A DNA stretch of 64,000 nt from Anoplopoma fimbria. Lineage: Eukaryota > Chordata > Actinopteri > Perciformes > Anoplopomatidae. Position numbers and translations under genes: made by a program. The DNA lies in the NCBI RefSeq assembly GCF_027596085.1, contig NC_072472.1:13378471-13442470 (forward strand). Direction: 5' to 3'. Below, in pieces: positions 47,901 to 61,256 of the stretch (position 1 is its first letter; every line of letters begins with the position of its first letter). Below the pieces are notes generated by a model that worked only from the letters and a program-made list of their open reading frames with translations, was not told the DNA's origin and searched no databases.

Positions 47901-49617
47901 CTTAGGCCTCCCTGGTTTGTCAACCATTTTTTGTTCACATCGTCACAGTTGCTGAGTTCAGTGTTTGTGCCTTTTCCAAAACACAAAAAGATTTTGCAAC
48001 TAACGACCACTCTGATATAATGTGCCTCTATAACTGTGGGAAGGTTAATGGATATTGCAGTAGATAATGTAGATATGTAGAGGCAGGGGGCACTATAGAT
48101 TGTGAACAAAGCTCATTTGCCATCCTTAATAATTGCCTGGACAGGCTCCCTCCATCTGCACTGAGTAATAAGTCATCCTACAACCGATTTGCATGGTTAT
48201 GCTATAGACTTGTCTACCCGATCGATACCACATTGCTTTCCATGGTCTACTGCAGTGAGCACCCATATTACTGCAGCCTGCACTAGGTGTTTGGAGGCTG
48301 AGAGAGAGGCAGACAGATCCCGACATTTAGACAGTTTAGAGATTAGACACCAGCTTGCTATTGACATTATCCGTAGCACACCTGGTAACCATGGAGACAG
48401 GTTTGGGCTCATTGTCTAAGGATGAATAATTTTTACCTATATTTAGAGGCCAACCCTGGAGATGAAAGAGAATAGGATAGGAAGTGAGAGAAGTCAAATA
48501 TAGTTTTGCAAACTGGCTGCAATAAGTCAGACAGGATAAGCTTGTCTGGAAATGTCTGATAGAATGGATACCATTTGAGAATTTTAAAACATAAAGGACA
48601 TAAACCTGTATTATAGATAGTATATACTGGAGCACACTCTCTGTATTCTGTGTGCATGCAAAGCAAAATGCACTCTTTAATATTGTGATGAGTGGGTAAT
48701 CCCAGATGTTAACAAGAGTAATGTAACAAATCATATCTGTTTTCACTGCACTTTATATCACCAAGGAAACATCAGTCATTTTTATCATGGAAAAGTTTAC
48801 TGCTTTGTGTAAAGGTCATCTTGAAGAAAACTCAAGAAAAATGTAATTTACTCTCACAGCTGCATGCATTGACATTTTAAACTCTGAACCATAATTTACA
48901 TAGACTTTTTGGATTCACTCAGTTCCTAAGGTTGTTTGTACATAGGACTCAATGTATACCATTAATAAGTGAATGGCAGTACAAGAACAGCAGCGGCATA
49001 GATTTTTAGAACCATTGTTTAGAAAACAATATGAAAAATAATGAAAAGGTCATTTAAAAGCTGCTGTAAGGGAAAGGTGGGATACTGTCATGATGCTCTT
49101 TGCTGCCCTTTAAGGAGGGGAGATGAGTTGGAAGCCAAATTTTGTTGGCCTTGGTTAACATCTACACTTCAACTGCTCTGTTATAGTGAAATGAATGGGA
49201 CATCGTGGAAGTCAGTAATGCAAAGTGCAATTGGTTACTTACTTGTGATTCTGTGGTAGGAGTTGTAAGGTACTTATACAGTGAGGGTGGCGGGTGTATG
49301 TGTTTCGGGGGAGGGGGGGGGGGGTACATTATGATTGGTTATTGTACAAACAGCCTCTTACCTGCAGAACTGATATAGCTTTGGGCAGAGGAAGCATATA
49401 TTTGATTAACTGCATTCAATGTAATTATTGGGGTGGACACAATGCAGGCTGCTGATCTTATCAAAGAAGATATTACCATATGTATGGGCTGATGGTTAAA
49501 GGTGTTTACAATATAGATAAAGATGGTATATTTTTAAAAACAAGACTATTTGGATGCTAATAGCACTTGTGAAATATGTGAAAAATGTGTCTGCAATTTA
49601 AACCTGGATTGATCTGA

Positions 49618-49876
49618 AGTAGGACTGCAAAATGGAGAAAATCAAATATCTTTTTTTTTGGACCGAATTCCTCGATATCGATATTACAACGATATTGTAG
49701 GGTCAAAATATTTGCAAAATTACATTTTTAATATCAGTAATGTGGATATAATGTCTAAATGGGTAAGGTCAAATAAGAGAGGAGCTAGAAAAGTCTGGTA
49801 TGTTCAGAAAATGACATTAATGACTGTAAAGCAGTTTTTAAAACCAGCAAAAGACACTATATCGTCCCACCACTAA
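49618..49876. repeat. Fragment of a teleost interspersed repeat
   Basis: Phrases such as CTCGATATCGATATTACAAC, GTAATGTGGATATAATGTCT and CTATATCGTCCCACC match a common fish repeat as I remember it (ATATCGATAT-rich, probably hAT-derived). No ends or target duplication are visible. Confidence 0.4.
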
Positions 49877-51737
49877 TCTGGGGATAAATTAATACTTTGT
49901 CGCATTCAAATTTTCATAATATCTGATATGTGAAACTAAAAGACGTTTCTACAGAGTCAAGAATCACCCATTTTCTGCTGAAGCTACTTTCACAACCAGA
50001 GTGTAGGTTGAAGGCAGTGCAGAGGTTCTGTGCTGTAAAACTATCAAGCCACATCTACTCACCCACTGGAATTTGTTACGTGTCCAGTGAGTCAGTAGTT
50101 TGTCAGGGTGATTAAGTAATGTGTTTCGACTATCTACATATATAAAGGTGTTGATGCTACATAGACTGGGCAGTTAGTAAAGCTCCAGGGTTCCCCATCT
50201 GGTGCCCTCATCTGAGAGAGAAGGGCACTCCAGAGTGCAGTGAACCATATCTGGAACCGACACACGGTGAAGGACGCCCACCGGACTTACTCTAAAATAT
50301 CGTCAAAGCTTTAAATACTGCATGGAAAATCAAAATGACATGCACAGCCAGCCCATTGCCTTTCCCAGACTCTCAACATAACATTTGTAAATATGTAAAA
50401 AAGCAATACTCCAATTATTATTGCTGCAGTACTCTCATACTCTGTCCTGGTCCTAATCACGACATCTATCATATGCCCTTGTGCTGATGCCTCAACTGAA
50501 GACTCTGCACTGCTTGATGATGCCGACATCTGTCCCAAGTGTCTGTTCAGATTTTGGTGGGTGTAATGAATGCAATTTGCATCTCTTAGCAAACCCTGTC
50601 TATGAGAGGTGAGATTTAGGACATGTTTGTGTATCGTGACCAGAGACCAGATTCAGTCTGCTGACTATTGCCCATTGACATTAATAGTGATAATAGGATG
50701 CCATGACCATTCTGTCATTAACAGCAGTCATTGCAAAGTTGTCTGAAATGTATTCAAATAAAAGCCATGTAAAGATGTGAGTAGCATATCTGAGTGAAGT
50801 AAATCATCCCTGATGTGGTTAAGAGCTAGCACACATCGGAGACCATTATAGGGTGCTAAGTTTCATAGATAAACATGATTAATACAGCTCACATCTGCTT
50901 ACTTCCGAATAATAAATCTGCTTGCTTCAGTCCAAAATAAATGATAGCCTTTCCAACTCTTAGATTAATGTTATTTTGCCGATGTTGTTTGCATAATTCT
51001 CAATATTGCTTCATCTTAACTCACCTTTAGACTGAGCAATAATTTGTTTAGCCATATTGTTATGGAATAAGCCACAATATATGATGGATTTATGGCTGCC
51101 TGGCGTCAGCCCTGAAATGTCACCGGCTGAATATTTATTAGCACAGGACATTTCAAAAACTCTATTTGGTCTCGAGTAAAGCGCCAAATAACATCAGTCT
51201 TCCATTGAGCTCAGTTGACGTTTAATAAAAAGACTTTGAAAGGTCACTTATCAATGTGATTCCACAGCGGGAGCTGATGCCAACATAAACTGCAGTCATT
51301 TTAACAAATTTTCGCACTTGAACACAATGAATGCTAATCAGTTCTAGTCAAATATTGATATGATATGACAAATGCTGTTTGAAATTATACTTGATGCTCC
51401 ATTTAACTACTTGGCATTTTGTATAGTTGAAACAGTCTTCTCCCCTTTCCCCTACTATTTGTGACTCAATTGTGGATTAAACAAGAACTTTCAACATATC
51501 AAGATGGACATTAAATAGTTAAAAAACAAATCATTTAATATTAATATATCAAGATAGCACAACATAAATACTGTACATACCCTAACAGTTTCTTTGAACC
51601 TTCAATGGTTTCCAACCGTTCAGATATAATCTTTTCACACATACATTTCCAGAGGAGTAATAAACAAAGTGGAAATGACTCCTTGATTTTCTGGCCCTCA
51701 AAATGTTGAATTTAAGGGCAATGGCCGTCTGTTAGTC

Positions 51738-52390
51738 CGTGGGTCAGTCTACCACCTTGGTCCAGACTACAATATCTAAAAAGCTTTGCTAATTGGGCAT
51801 AATGGTGTGCCTAGCACTGTGGCCTCATAGCATGAGGGGTCTGGGTTTGATTTCCGGGCTGAACGGCCTTGTTCTGCATTTTCTCCCTGTGTCTGCGTGG
51901 GTGCTCTCCGGGTTCTCCGGCTTTCTCCCACAGTCCAAAGACATGCAGCTTAGGTTAAATTATATTCTTAATCGCCGGTAGTTGTGAATGTTTGTCTATC
52001 TATATCTGTCAGCCCTGCGATAGCCCAGCGACCCGTTCCGGTTGTACCCTGCCTTCCACAAATGTCAGCTTCGATCGCCCCCCCCCTGTTAACCCCTGGA
52101 CAGGATAAGCGTTTAATGATGACGGATGGTGGATATTTTGTACTTTAGATCTAACGTCACCATGAGGTCAAAAATGTATTTTGTCCAGTTGTCCGTTTGT
52201 GAACAAACCCCTGCAAAATGAATAACATTTCCATTAGCCCCAGCTGTACTTTATGTTTTGTGCTGATTAGCATGCTAACAGACTTAACTAAGATGGTGAA
52301 AATGCTAATAATTATACCTACTAAACATCACCATGTAAACATTGTCATTGTGTGCCGCATTACAGAGCCACTACGGCTGTAGACTCTCTG
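51738..52390. repeat. Old teleost interspersed repeat, second copy, split by a SINE
   Basis: The left part has CTTGGTCCAGACTACAATAT. The right part (from about 52134) has ACGTCACCATGAGGTCAAAA and TTATACCTACTAAACATCAC. It is the same family as 20315-21640. The SINE-like element at 51798-52132 sits in the middle. Confidence 0.65.
51798..52132 (+). mobile_element. tRNA-like SINE (abundant teleost type)
   Basis: It starts GTGTGCCTAGCACTGTGGCC, followed by a B-box-like GGGTTTGATTTCC (51843-51855). The body reads TTCTCCCTGTGTCTGCGTGG, CCCACAGTCCAAAGACATGC, TGTCAGCCCTGCGATAG, and ends GGACAGGATAAGCG...GGATGGTGG. This is the well-known order of a very common fish repeat with a tRNA-like head. Divergence from the remembered consensus suggests middle age. 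Confidence 0.75.
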
Positions 52391-55300
52391 TCTTGTTGTG
52401 TGATGTGAGAGGAGATACTGCGCTCAGAGACACACAGAACTTTAAACAAACACACTTGTTTAAAGTTGATGTCAATCATACCCACTAAGAAAATAAAAAT
52501 CTCAATGTAATTAAAACAGCATACTTCCATGTAATTCATTAAGAAACTCTGAAATAAGTTGTTACAGAGTTAAGGGAGTTTATCCCCAAACTTTAAGTTT
52601 ATACTCACAGGCTGCAAAGTTCATTTTCACTTCAACAGAGAGTAAACCAATTAAATCTAGTGGCAGCTTGACAATCTTCCTGACATAATACAGCATGTAC
52701 TGTCAGATCAGCTCAACTGAGTCCATCCACTCAAAGGTTCTTTATTTTCGAAAGCAATTATAGCCATAGGGGATGATGTTCAAGTGTTGTGGCTCGGAGT
52801 GTTATAATGCGACTGGTACATATCTTATGAATATAAATCTTATCGTCTGTTTCAACAGTTCTTTTTAATGCAGTGTCAAAGGATTCTTCTGCTGTCTGTT
52901 CTTGAGAAATGACAACGTAGCAGCAGGATGTGATTAGTGCAAGTATATGTTTGTGGGTATCTCCCAACTAATGCACTGTTACACAAAGACACAAAAAGTT
53001 AATGATCTCTTGTAAAATGGAATAATAACAATGATTTCCTGCTGTTTCGAACAATAGGCCTTGGTGGTGTTGAGTTAAAAGATAATGCGGCCGGATGGAG
53101 AGCAAATCTAATTCAATTTTTATTCTTCATACGAAGAGGGGATGTTTACCAAATTGTTGGGCTCAAGTTACTTGCAGACAGTGATCTGTAGTGCCATAAT
53201 GATGTTAGAAAACACAGGAGGGGAGATTGTCTACAGCAAGTAGCTAATACCATCATTTAGCCTTTTTTTGAAAACCAATGATCAATGAACATATAGCAAC
53301 TTTAAAATCTCCCTAAACTGTAAACTATATCTCTTTATATCTTCCTATATCCCTTAAGTTTATGCTTTTATTGTTCAACCATACATTTAAGCACCAGCTG
53401 GTCTGTGGTGCATGAATAGACGGATGTTTCTTTGAATTTTAAAAAGTATCTTGACTTCAAAGGCGTAAAATTCACTTCACTGCAATTACCTTGTCCCCAC
53501 ATATCTGCAAAGTCCAATGAATCCTGGTATTACCATGTCTCCTATAAAGAACTGCAATCCAGTATATTTCTACCGTTATATACAATTTTATCTCAAGCTT
53601 GTGGTACATATGGCTAAACAGATCTCATCAGTTAATTCATATTTTGGCTTTACTGTGTTTTTTCAATGCACCCAAGCAATACAATATCTCATTTCAACTA
53701 TCCTTCGTAGTTTGAGCTCCAAATAAAGGACGTATTCATGGTTCTACAAAGTGCATGGCAAATTGTTACTGTGTAGGAAGAAGACATTGTTATTTAGAAA
53801 TAAAAGAAGTGTGGCCACAGGCAAAGAGCTGTCAAGTCCAGGAGGCTTTGATTCAGTAACCCACCTACACAAGATTGTTGCAATTAAAAAAACTATTTTT
53901 ATGGGTATGGGATACAAAATTTACAAAAAATTTACAAAGTGAACATTTCTTTTTTTTTTTTTTTCTTTTTACTTCCTAGCTTGTTTTTGTTATTATAATA
54001 CAAAATAGAAAACATCTTAACCTTCTGGAAGGAAAAAGTGATGGCTTTATTATCTGGGCAGTCGCTCAAGTGCCTGAGGATGATAAATGAGGAGGTTCCA
54101 GTATTGATCAACTGTGAGTAGAAATAAAATTAAAATAATAAATGCAGACAATATGATGGATGACACTTCAGTCAGAGTCTCTGGATAAATGTGTGAATTG
54201 GTACTAGTTTGTGCTGTTTTTAAGAGTGGAGAGGTTAGGAAGACAGCACGGCCAACCCTTTAAATCACTAATATGAAGCTCTGTTTGAAGAGAGGTCAGG
54301 GTCCTGTGGTGTCACTAGATCCCCTTTTGAAGTCTCCACCATATCCTCCATCAGCTGACCTATTGATGATATATCCTGAGAGAAGACTATACTGTACAAC
54401 AAACCCAATAGTTAATCTTAATATGAACAATCAGTGCTTTTCTCTGATCTATTTTCAACTTTCTGACTGATTAAGACTTGAAGCTGTCATAAAAAAATGT
54501 TGCAGAGAGCCTGCAGAGTGTCTAAAACCACATGCCACTACATTCTTCACGTATGAAAAATTTGTTGTTTATTCAACACCATGAAAAAGGTAAACCATAC
54601 CTGAATCTTTTAATACTTAAATTAAAGTATTCTATTTTCACAACTCACTAGAAAATGGGAAAATTACAACCCAATTTTGAATTATGAATAATGCATACTT
54701 TAACATTTTGGGTTACATTAGTGCAGTATTCATCACAATTATACAATGCATGTACATAGATGCTGCAGTAGCAGCTACAAACAAAAACATCATAATGAGA
54801 ATTTAATTTTACGATGGAAACTGTGCAGTTGTTTTGGAGCCGAGCACCATTCAGTTTACGTGGCTGTCAAATGCTGTGCTGTTACACTCCAGTATGATTT
54901 ACATGTGTGACTGGAGGCACATTTCTGATTCACGGAACACAAACAGTATCAGGAACATTTAACTTCACTTTTCTCTGATAGTAAATCGACCACTTGTTAG
55001 GTGAATAAAACATATTTCAGTATTTGTATCATTTTAACATATTTAACGTGCCCTGCGGCTGCTTTTCAGTGGCTTTTTTTCTTGGTTGTTTGCTTTCTTT
55101 TTCCTTGTGGTGTTTTATTCAATGCCTTGATTGAAAGTCGCTCAGCTTTAATGGTTCTAACAAAACTATGAGCTCAGTCTCTCCATCTCTGTCTGTATAC
55201 TGTAAGATTTACAGCAAGTAAATGCACATGCTTCTCTTCAAATGAAAATTTGAGAGTGTCTATTTATGATTTACAGAGATATTTAATTTTCTTCATAAAG

Positions 55301-56882
55301 TAAAAGCAAATCACCTTTTTCTTTTATGAGGTCATTTTAATTAAACCAGAAGGTAAGATGGCTACTTACTTTATCTCTCTTCAACTGATTTCTTCTCTCT
55401 GTATCTCCATCATACAGCTGATTAAAATACATGCCTTCCTATAAATAAGATATATACTCTATTATAGTGTAATATGCTTAACCTCTTGTGAACAAAGGCC
55501 AATTATCCTTATATAATTCAACATATTATACCTGCTGAAATCCATTATGTGACTCACTTCCATTTTACTTGACCAGTTCCCATATGGTTCAGTAAGCACA
55601 GCAAGCACTCTAACACCTTCAGTCCACTGAGGGAACAAGAAAAAGCACCCACAGGCTAATGTGACAGATGAAGTGATAGAACACATATGAAATGAATGAA
55701 AATAGAAATATATATACAACCATCAGAATAGATTGGATTCTAAACATTAAAATGAGCAACAGATTTTTTTTCACATTCACTATACTCTATCTCTATTTCC
55801 ATTTTGTTTTTCTGTTTCTGTGACTAAAACTTGTACTGTATCTTACCCTTTAGAGCCCAGACTTTTCACAGACGGTATATAAAATGATGGATGTGTAGCT
55901 AAATGCTATGACTTTCACTGGCTAAGCCTCCAGGGGCTCCAGAGTTCCCTTTCCATTTTAAAGCTGAAGCAATAAAAGACTGGTACACATTTAGTGTGAC
56001 CTTACTCAGCTGCTGTCTTTTCACAAATTTTAATTTGTCCTCTCTTCACCCATTACCCTCGTTCCCTGCAGGCAGGTCTATTAACCTGATGATGTTAGTA
56101 GCAGCTTGGAATGACGCTGCTGAAAGTTCCAGTTCAGCTAATGTGAACAATAATCAAATCACTGTCACCTCTTAATTGAACATTTTTTCATTTGCATTAA
56201 ATTGCTGGTCATCATCTGTAATCATGAGAAAAAAAAACAACACAAAACACATTTATTCCCTGATGGTCATGATAGTTTCCTGAAAATGTATCTCAATTGT
56301 AGTTTGAATTTTATATATAAACTGGTTGATAATCCAAACACGCTTTGTCCCTGGAATCACCTTCAGGCAGTTTGTTCATGGAGGTATTGAAGGATAACCA
56401 GTGTAAGATTGACCTTTTATCATTGCCCGAAGATCTCCTTTGTTGGTAATAAGAATCAAGCCTCAGTGGCACTATTGGTCTGCTTTGGTTATAAAGACAA
56501 ACAGGCAATACCTTTAGGTTTTTTTAAACATTTCTAAGGAACACATTGACATTTTGCTCTTTTCTTTAAATGCCTCACAGCAATCATAACAATCTAGCTC
56601 CACAACCTGTGAGTTACCTCAGTAGGGAAAATCCTCTACAATCATAGCTCCAGTTTTCATTGTTATGCAGACGACACCCTTCTGTATGTGTCTGTCAGAT
56701 CACTTTATTTTCACCCCGTCGAGTCCTTCACAAATTATCATTATTTACATGAGTCATTTCCTGCTGATGATTATGGATAGAATGGAACAATTGGTTAGGG
56801 GCAATGGACATGCTACAAAATATACTGCTTGAAGGGGCCCCTCAGAACTGGCTCACTTGAATCTACAGCTTTGATAGCTATG
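52391..56882. other. Gene-poor intergenic DNA
   Basis: No gene or RNA recognised. A T-run is at 53950-53967. 54840-54960 is non-repetitive and slightly GC-richer. The rest is AT-rich. Confidence 0.5.
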
Positions 56883-57508
56883 TGTCACGGATGTGGTGTG
56901 GACCCAAAAGCAGTACGACCAGGAGACAGATACATTTCTGGAGCTTTATTCAAAGCTGAGCACACAGCAGACATACAGGCAGGGTCAGACTAACATTGGG
57001 AAACAGGCAGGGGATCAGGCAGATGGAAACTAGAGGAAGCGGAGGCTAAACTCGTGGTCGGGGACAGAAGGCTAAGGCGGCTAACCGAGGCAAAGGCAAG
57101 GTAGGGGAATCCGGTGGTCGGGGACAGAAGGCTGAGTCGTTGACCGGGGCACAGGCAAGGCAGGGAAGTCCAGACAGACAGGCAGGGTCGGCAACGGGAA
57201 ATCAGTCCACGGGAAATTGCTGGAAGGTCTGACATAAATGCAACAAACGATCTGGCAGCAAGTGTGTGACTGACTGGGGTTTAAATACTGCAGGGTGTAG
57301 GTGCAGCACAGTGAGCAGGTGCACTGCATGAGGCTGATTAGGTGAGTGAGGGAGAGTGTGGTGAGAGAGAGGGGGCTGGGCTGAGAGCTGGAAGTGGAAC
57401 TGGGAGTGGCCGGAGTGAACTGAGAGAGAGTGACAGGCAGGTGAACAGAGTGAGACAGAGTGACAGGGAGTATGGAGCTACTGACAGTATGGAGGAAGAA
57501 CTGTGACA
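56883..57508 (-). mobile_element. Solo LTR of an LTR retrotransposon
   Basis: The 626-bp unit starts TGTCACGG and ends CTGTGACA (TG...CA) and is flanked by an identical 5-bp duplication, CTATG (56878-56882 and 57509-57513). On the minus strand it has a TATA-like box (GCAGTATTTAAACCCC, near 57276-57291), followed downstream by AATAAA (in CTTTGAATAAAGCTCC) about 60 bp before the end. That is the expected U3-R-U5 order. A ~60-bp unit beginning GTGGTCGGGGACAGAAGGCT is repeated in tandem (from 57053 and 57113). No gag, pol or second LTR is present, so it is a solo LTR, probably Ty3/gypsy-like. ORFs across it are not genes. Confidence 0.88.
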
Positions 57509-57770
57509 CTATGTGTCAAACTATGGAGTTTCCCACCCCAATAAATGCTGCAACATCAACCTGCACACCAAAGTCACAACCTTGCTCATAAACTCTGGTC
57601 TTGATGGTCCTTTATGATGCTTTTGTAGAAGAAAGGTTCAATACATTTCGAGCAAGTAATCGCATACAGTGCTGATATGTCTGGTGATTGTTTCCTTAGA
57701 AACTGAAGAGGAAAGGAAGATCCCTAATTTCCACAGCAATACATAAACCAGAACAATACAATCATACAGT

Positions 57771-57908
57771 CATTACAGTCAAACGGTACAGTCATTAATG
57801 ATGAGGGGATAAATATATAATACATTTTGTACTAACACAACCAAATCAAACATGTGACATTATGTCTGCCTTGTTTTCATGTTGCATTTATTCTAGTAGA
57901 CTTTGTGA
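57771..57908 (+). repeat. Dispersed inverted repeat, arm 1
   Basis: About 138 bp containing AATACATTTTGTACTAACAC and CATGTGACATTATGTCTGCC. The reverse complement lies at 62529-62673 with a few substitutions and small indels. Confidence 0.88.
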
Positions 57909-59979
57909 TTTACACCCTTTAAAATACAAAATCACAACACATGTTGAATATATACTGTATTCATTAATTCATATTCATGTTATTTTCTTGACTCGTCACT
58001 CATACATGCAGAGCCCTTCTACAGAGAAAACACAGTGACAAGTAAATTATGGTGTGCATGTTTCGTCACCTATAATTACAGAACATTGATTTTTTTATTT
58101 TCAGAGACTGGTCATTTCCATGGTGATGGTGTCCTTTGAGAGGCTTTAGAAAGCTCTCTCCTCCCAAGGTGCTAGATTACACTTTTTTAACAATTTGCTT
58201 CCGTTCTGTACCCACCTGCTTAATTACACATTAAAACAAGCTACCTATCAGGCAAAACGAAAAGTAAGGAACTCAGTGGCGTAGTTATTTTTGATGCTTC
58301 TTAAAGTCTGACAGAATCAGCACAGATGCATGCTGTTTTAATGGAAGAGGCATGAGGGAAAGTAGAAAAACCAGCAGGGCAAACTTAAACTCTCAGCTGG
58401 CACTCTTTACTGCTCAACCTTGACTCAGGAGGGAACATCTTCAACTGTGAAAAATAAAAGAGATAATGATGCACTTCTTATCTGAAATATTCACTATAAA
58501 GCTATTATGCTTTCTCCATTCTCCACCAGGTCATCTGAAAATGAGTTACTTGTGACCAAAAATGAACAATCATTAGTACAAGGCTGTGGTTTCTGCTCGC
58601 ACATCGTCGTTTAGGGACTCTCTATTCAGTTCTCTGCTTTCTTTTTATTTTGCAGTACCTTCCTTCTCATCTGCTCCTATGTAACTAGCAATTGTGCTAG
58701 TTGAGTAATACGCTCCCCTCATTCACCAATTATAGCTGAAAGGCTGTCAAGCAAGGCACTTAACCCCTAACACGATCTCATAAAAGTCGGATATGTAGAC
58801 TCAATGTTGTGGATATGAATAATTTAAAGATAACCTTTTTACACCACAAAAGGGTTTTTGCTGCAGTGTTTTCACTTGTTGTCCATTAAAAATTAAAAAG
58901 TTATATAGAGATTCGATGTCACTTCAATTTCCCTTGTCTTATGCTATTTTAGTATACTGATGAATTGACAGTCAAAAATGCACTTGTTGATTTGGTTTGA
59001 AAATAGTTGTCATGTACTTGTATTTGTGACCATTGTGTTCATTTCATGAGATCAGTAAATTACCAGAAGCTGTTTTCAAAAGGAAAAGCTTGAATGTGAG
59101 AAACAGAAATGTTTTTTTCAACAAAGCAAATCCTATATAGCTTCAAAGTAAGTACAATATTAAAATGATGGACAGCTATCAAATGGTGACAAATTTATTT
59201 CCAGACACACAAAGACACAAACAATGATTGATTTTTAATAATTGTTTTTTCATTCGCTGTCAGACTCACACCTTAAGTGCAGACCTGCAGATCCAAAGCT
59301 GTTTTTACTTGCTTGTCTTTTTCTACTCAATTAGCATGGGACTATCGTCTTTGCTGCATAATTCATAGTAAGCGTGAAACTCATAACACTAAATGTAACT
59401 CTTATACTTACAAGTCTGTCAGAACCATGATGCCATAGTATCAACTCCAGTAATCTAAATGCAGTTGTACTGCATTGCACGTGGTGGTAATTTATATTTG
59501 CCCCATAAAATATTCTAGAGCTTTTTTTCATTCCTGTTATGTGAACATGCATATCTCCTGCTCCTTACTGAATCTCCCAGTAAGTCATAAAGATGAAGAA
59601 CTGGTTAATATCCAGCACACGTGTAGCACGATTTGCTCATTGATGTAGCCGTGTGTTTGATGTGGGTGATCAACACAGGGCTTGTTATCCTTGCAGACCA
59701 CCCACCATTGATTGTGCACATGTCAAAAAGACCTCATTTCGGACTCGTGTGCTTTTTGTTGCTCATGTGCGATTTACAGTAAGCATTTGATTTATTGTAC
59801 ACACATGGTGTATGTGTGTTGTCACATGTGGCAGGTATAATTGCATAGCTGGTTCAACTTTTGAATGATAATCAAAGGTGCAGGTTCAGTGAGGTATTGG
59901 AGAATACAGAATGTCTGTTTCATTAGATGACAAAGCCCTTGCTATGTGTTGTTATACAAAAGTATTCTTTATATCCCCA

Positions 59980-60300
59980 GTCCAGGCTATTATTTTTGAG
60001 GCAGACCATGCCTGTCTTTTCCCCTCTGGCTTTGCCTAATACCCTATTAGGGGCCGACACAATCAATGCAGTTTGAGCTAATAATTGGATTTCTCTGGGG
60101 TTTTCTTTGGGTTATCACCTGAGGCAAAAGGGAGAGGGAATAAAACATGAAACACGACCTCCATTGGTCTGCTCAACTTACCTTTATTTGCATCGTGATT
60201 GGATCCCTTGTCTGATAAGCCATGACTCGGATACCTCTGGAGAGGTCGATAAGGGTAATTACCATGAACCTCCCAAGGCATTAGTCCAAGCGTGAGTGGG
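59980..60300. other. Candidate conserved non-coding element
   Basis: A non-repetitive block of higher complexity than its surroundings. It has dense homeodomain-like (GAGCTAATAATTGG), octamer-like (TTATTTGCATCG) and GATA-like (CTGATAAGCC, GGTCGATAAGGG) strings. It is open on both strands over about 190 bp, but neither translation looks like a protein family. Conservation was not tested. Confidence 0.3.
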
Positions 60301-61256
60301 GATGTCTTAAAGCTTGCGTGTGCTTCTGTGTTTGCGTGCGAGTGTGTGAGCGACAAATCACATCACAACTGCAATCAAATTACTCCAGAAAATCTTCATG
60401 TTGTAAAAATGCTGAAATAAACACCGACATATGTTAAGCAATACTGCAGTTTTGTTACCATTCCATATGGCAATATAATAATAATAAGAAAAAGATGATG
60501 AAGAAGAAGATACAAAAGTATATAAAATACAGTAACAGTTTCTAACACAGACTGTTACTGAGTCTTCTTCTCCCTTCTCTATTTTTTGCCTTTTTCCATG
60601 ATTAGCTTTTATGTGTTTACACAAATTTGTGGTATCACCACTCTAGCTGACAGCCTTCCTACACAATATCAAAGCTAGTGACATTTCAATTCTTGGAAAG
60701 AAGGTGACAATTATACTCAAATAAGGTCGCAATTTTCAAGTCAATATAACAAGACAAGAAGAAAATTTATATTGTTCTGCAACAAAACAGAGGAGGGATA
60801 CTGCAATGTTATTGATCCTAATTCTACTGTATGGAAATCAATACTTGCAGAAAGAAGAATGTCTGAACACATGAACAAAAAAAGAAACAAAAAGTCTCTC
60901 CTACGGGGTTGTCTCAAATGATTAGATCTCTTATACGTGACAGCAGCTGTCTGAGAGTGGATTTATTAATTAACCCTATGGCAGCAGTGCCAGTGATTGG
61001 GAGTAGTGTCATTTTTAAGGAACGGTTTGTAACATTTAAGAGGATTAATCGGCAGGAATGGAATATTTTATTTACAACTATGTTATAATCAGTGTAAAAT
61101 CACCTGAAACTAAGAATCTGTGTTTTCGTTATTTATAATTGCATAGGGAGCAGGTCCTGTTCCATGGTGTCCGACCCATCTTGCACCCATCTTAAATTAT
61201 TATAGATTTGGGTTACCATAAGCCCCAAAATTAGTGGTGTTTTTAATTAGTACTTT

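Larger units (their letters stand above)
57509..61256. other. Gene-poor intergenic DNA
   Basis: It includes one arm of an inverted repeat (57771-57908) and a candidate conserved element (59980-60300). An (AAT)/(GAA)-like low-complexity patch lies at 60475-60511. No gene recognised. Confidence 0.5.

Noticed and set aside
57081..57509. 142-codon minus-strand ORF rich in Ser, Leu, Pro
   Set aside because: It lies inside the solo LTR and has no gag or pol similarity.
60078..60356. 92-codon minus-strand ORF
   Set aside because: It overlaps an open plus-strand frame and has no family match. It is better explained as a GC-richer non-coding block.
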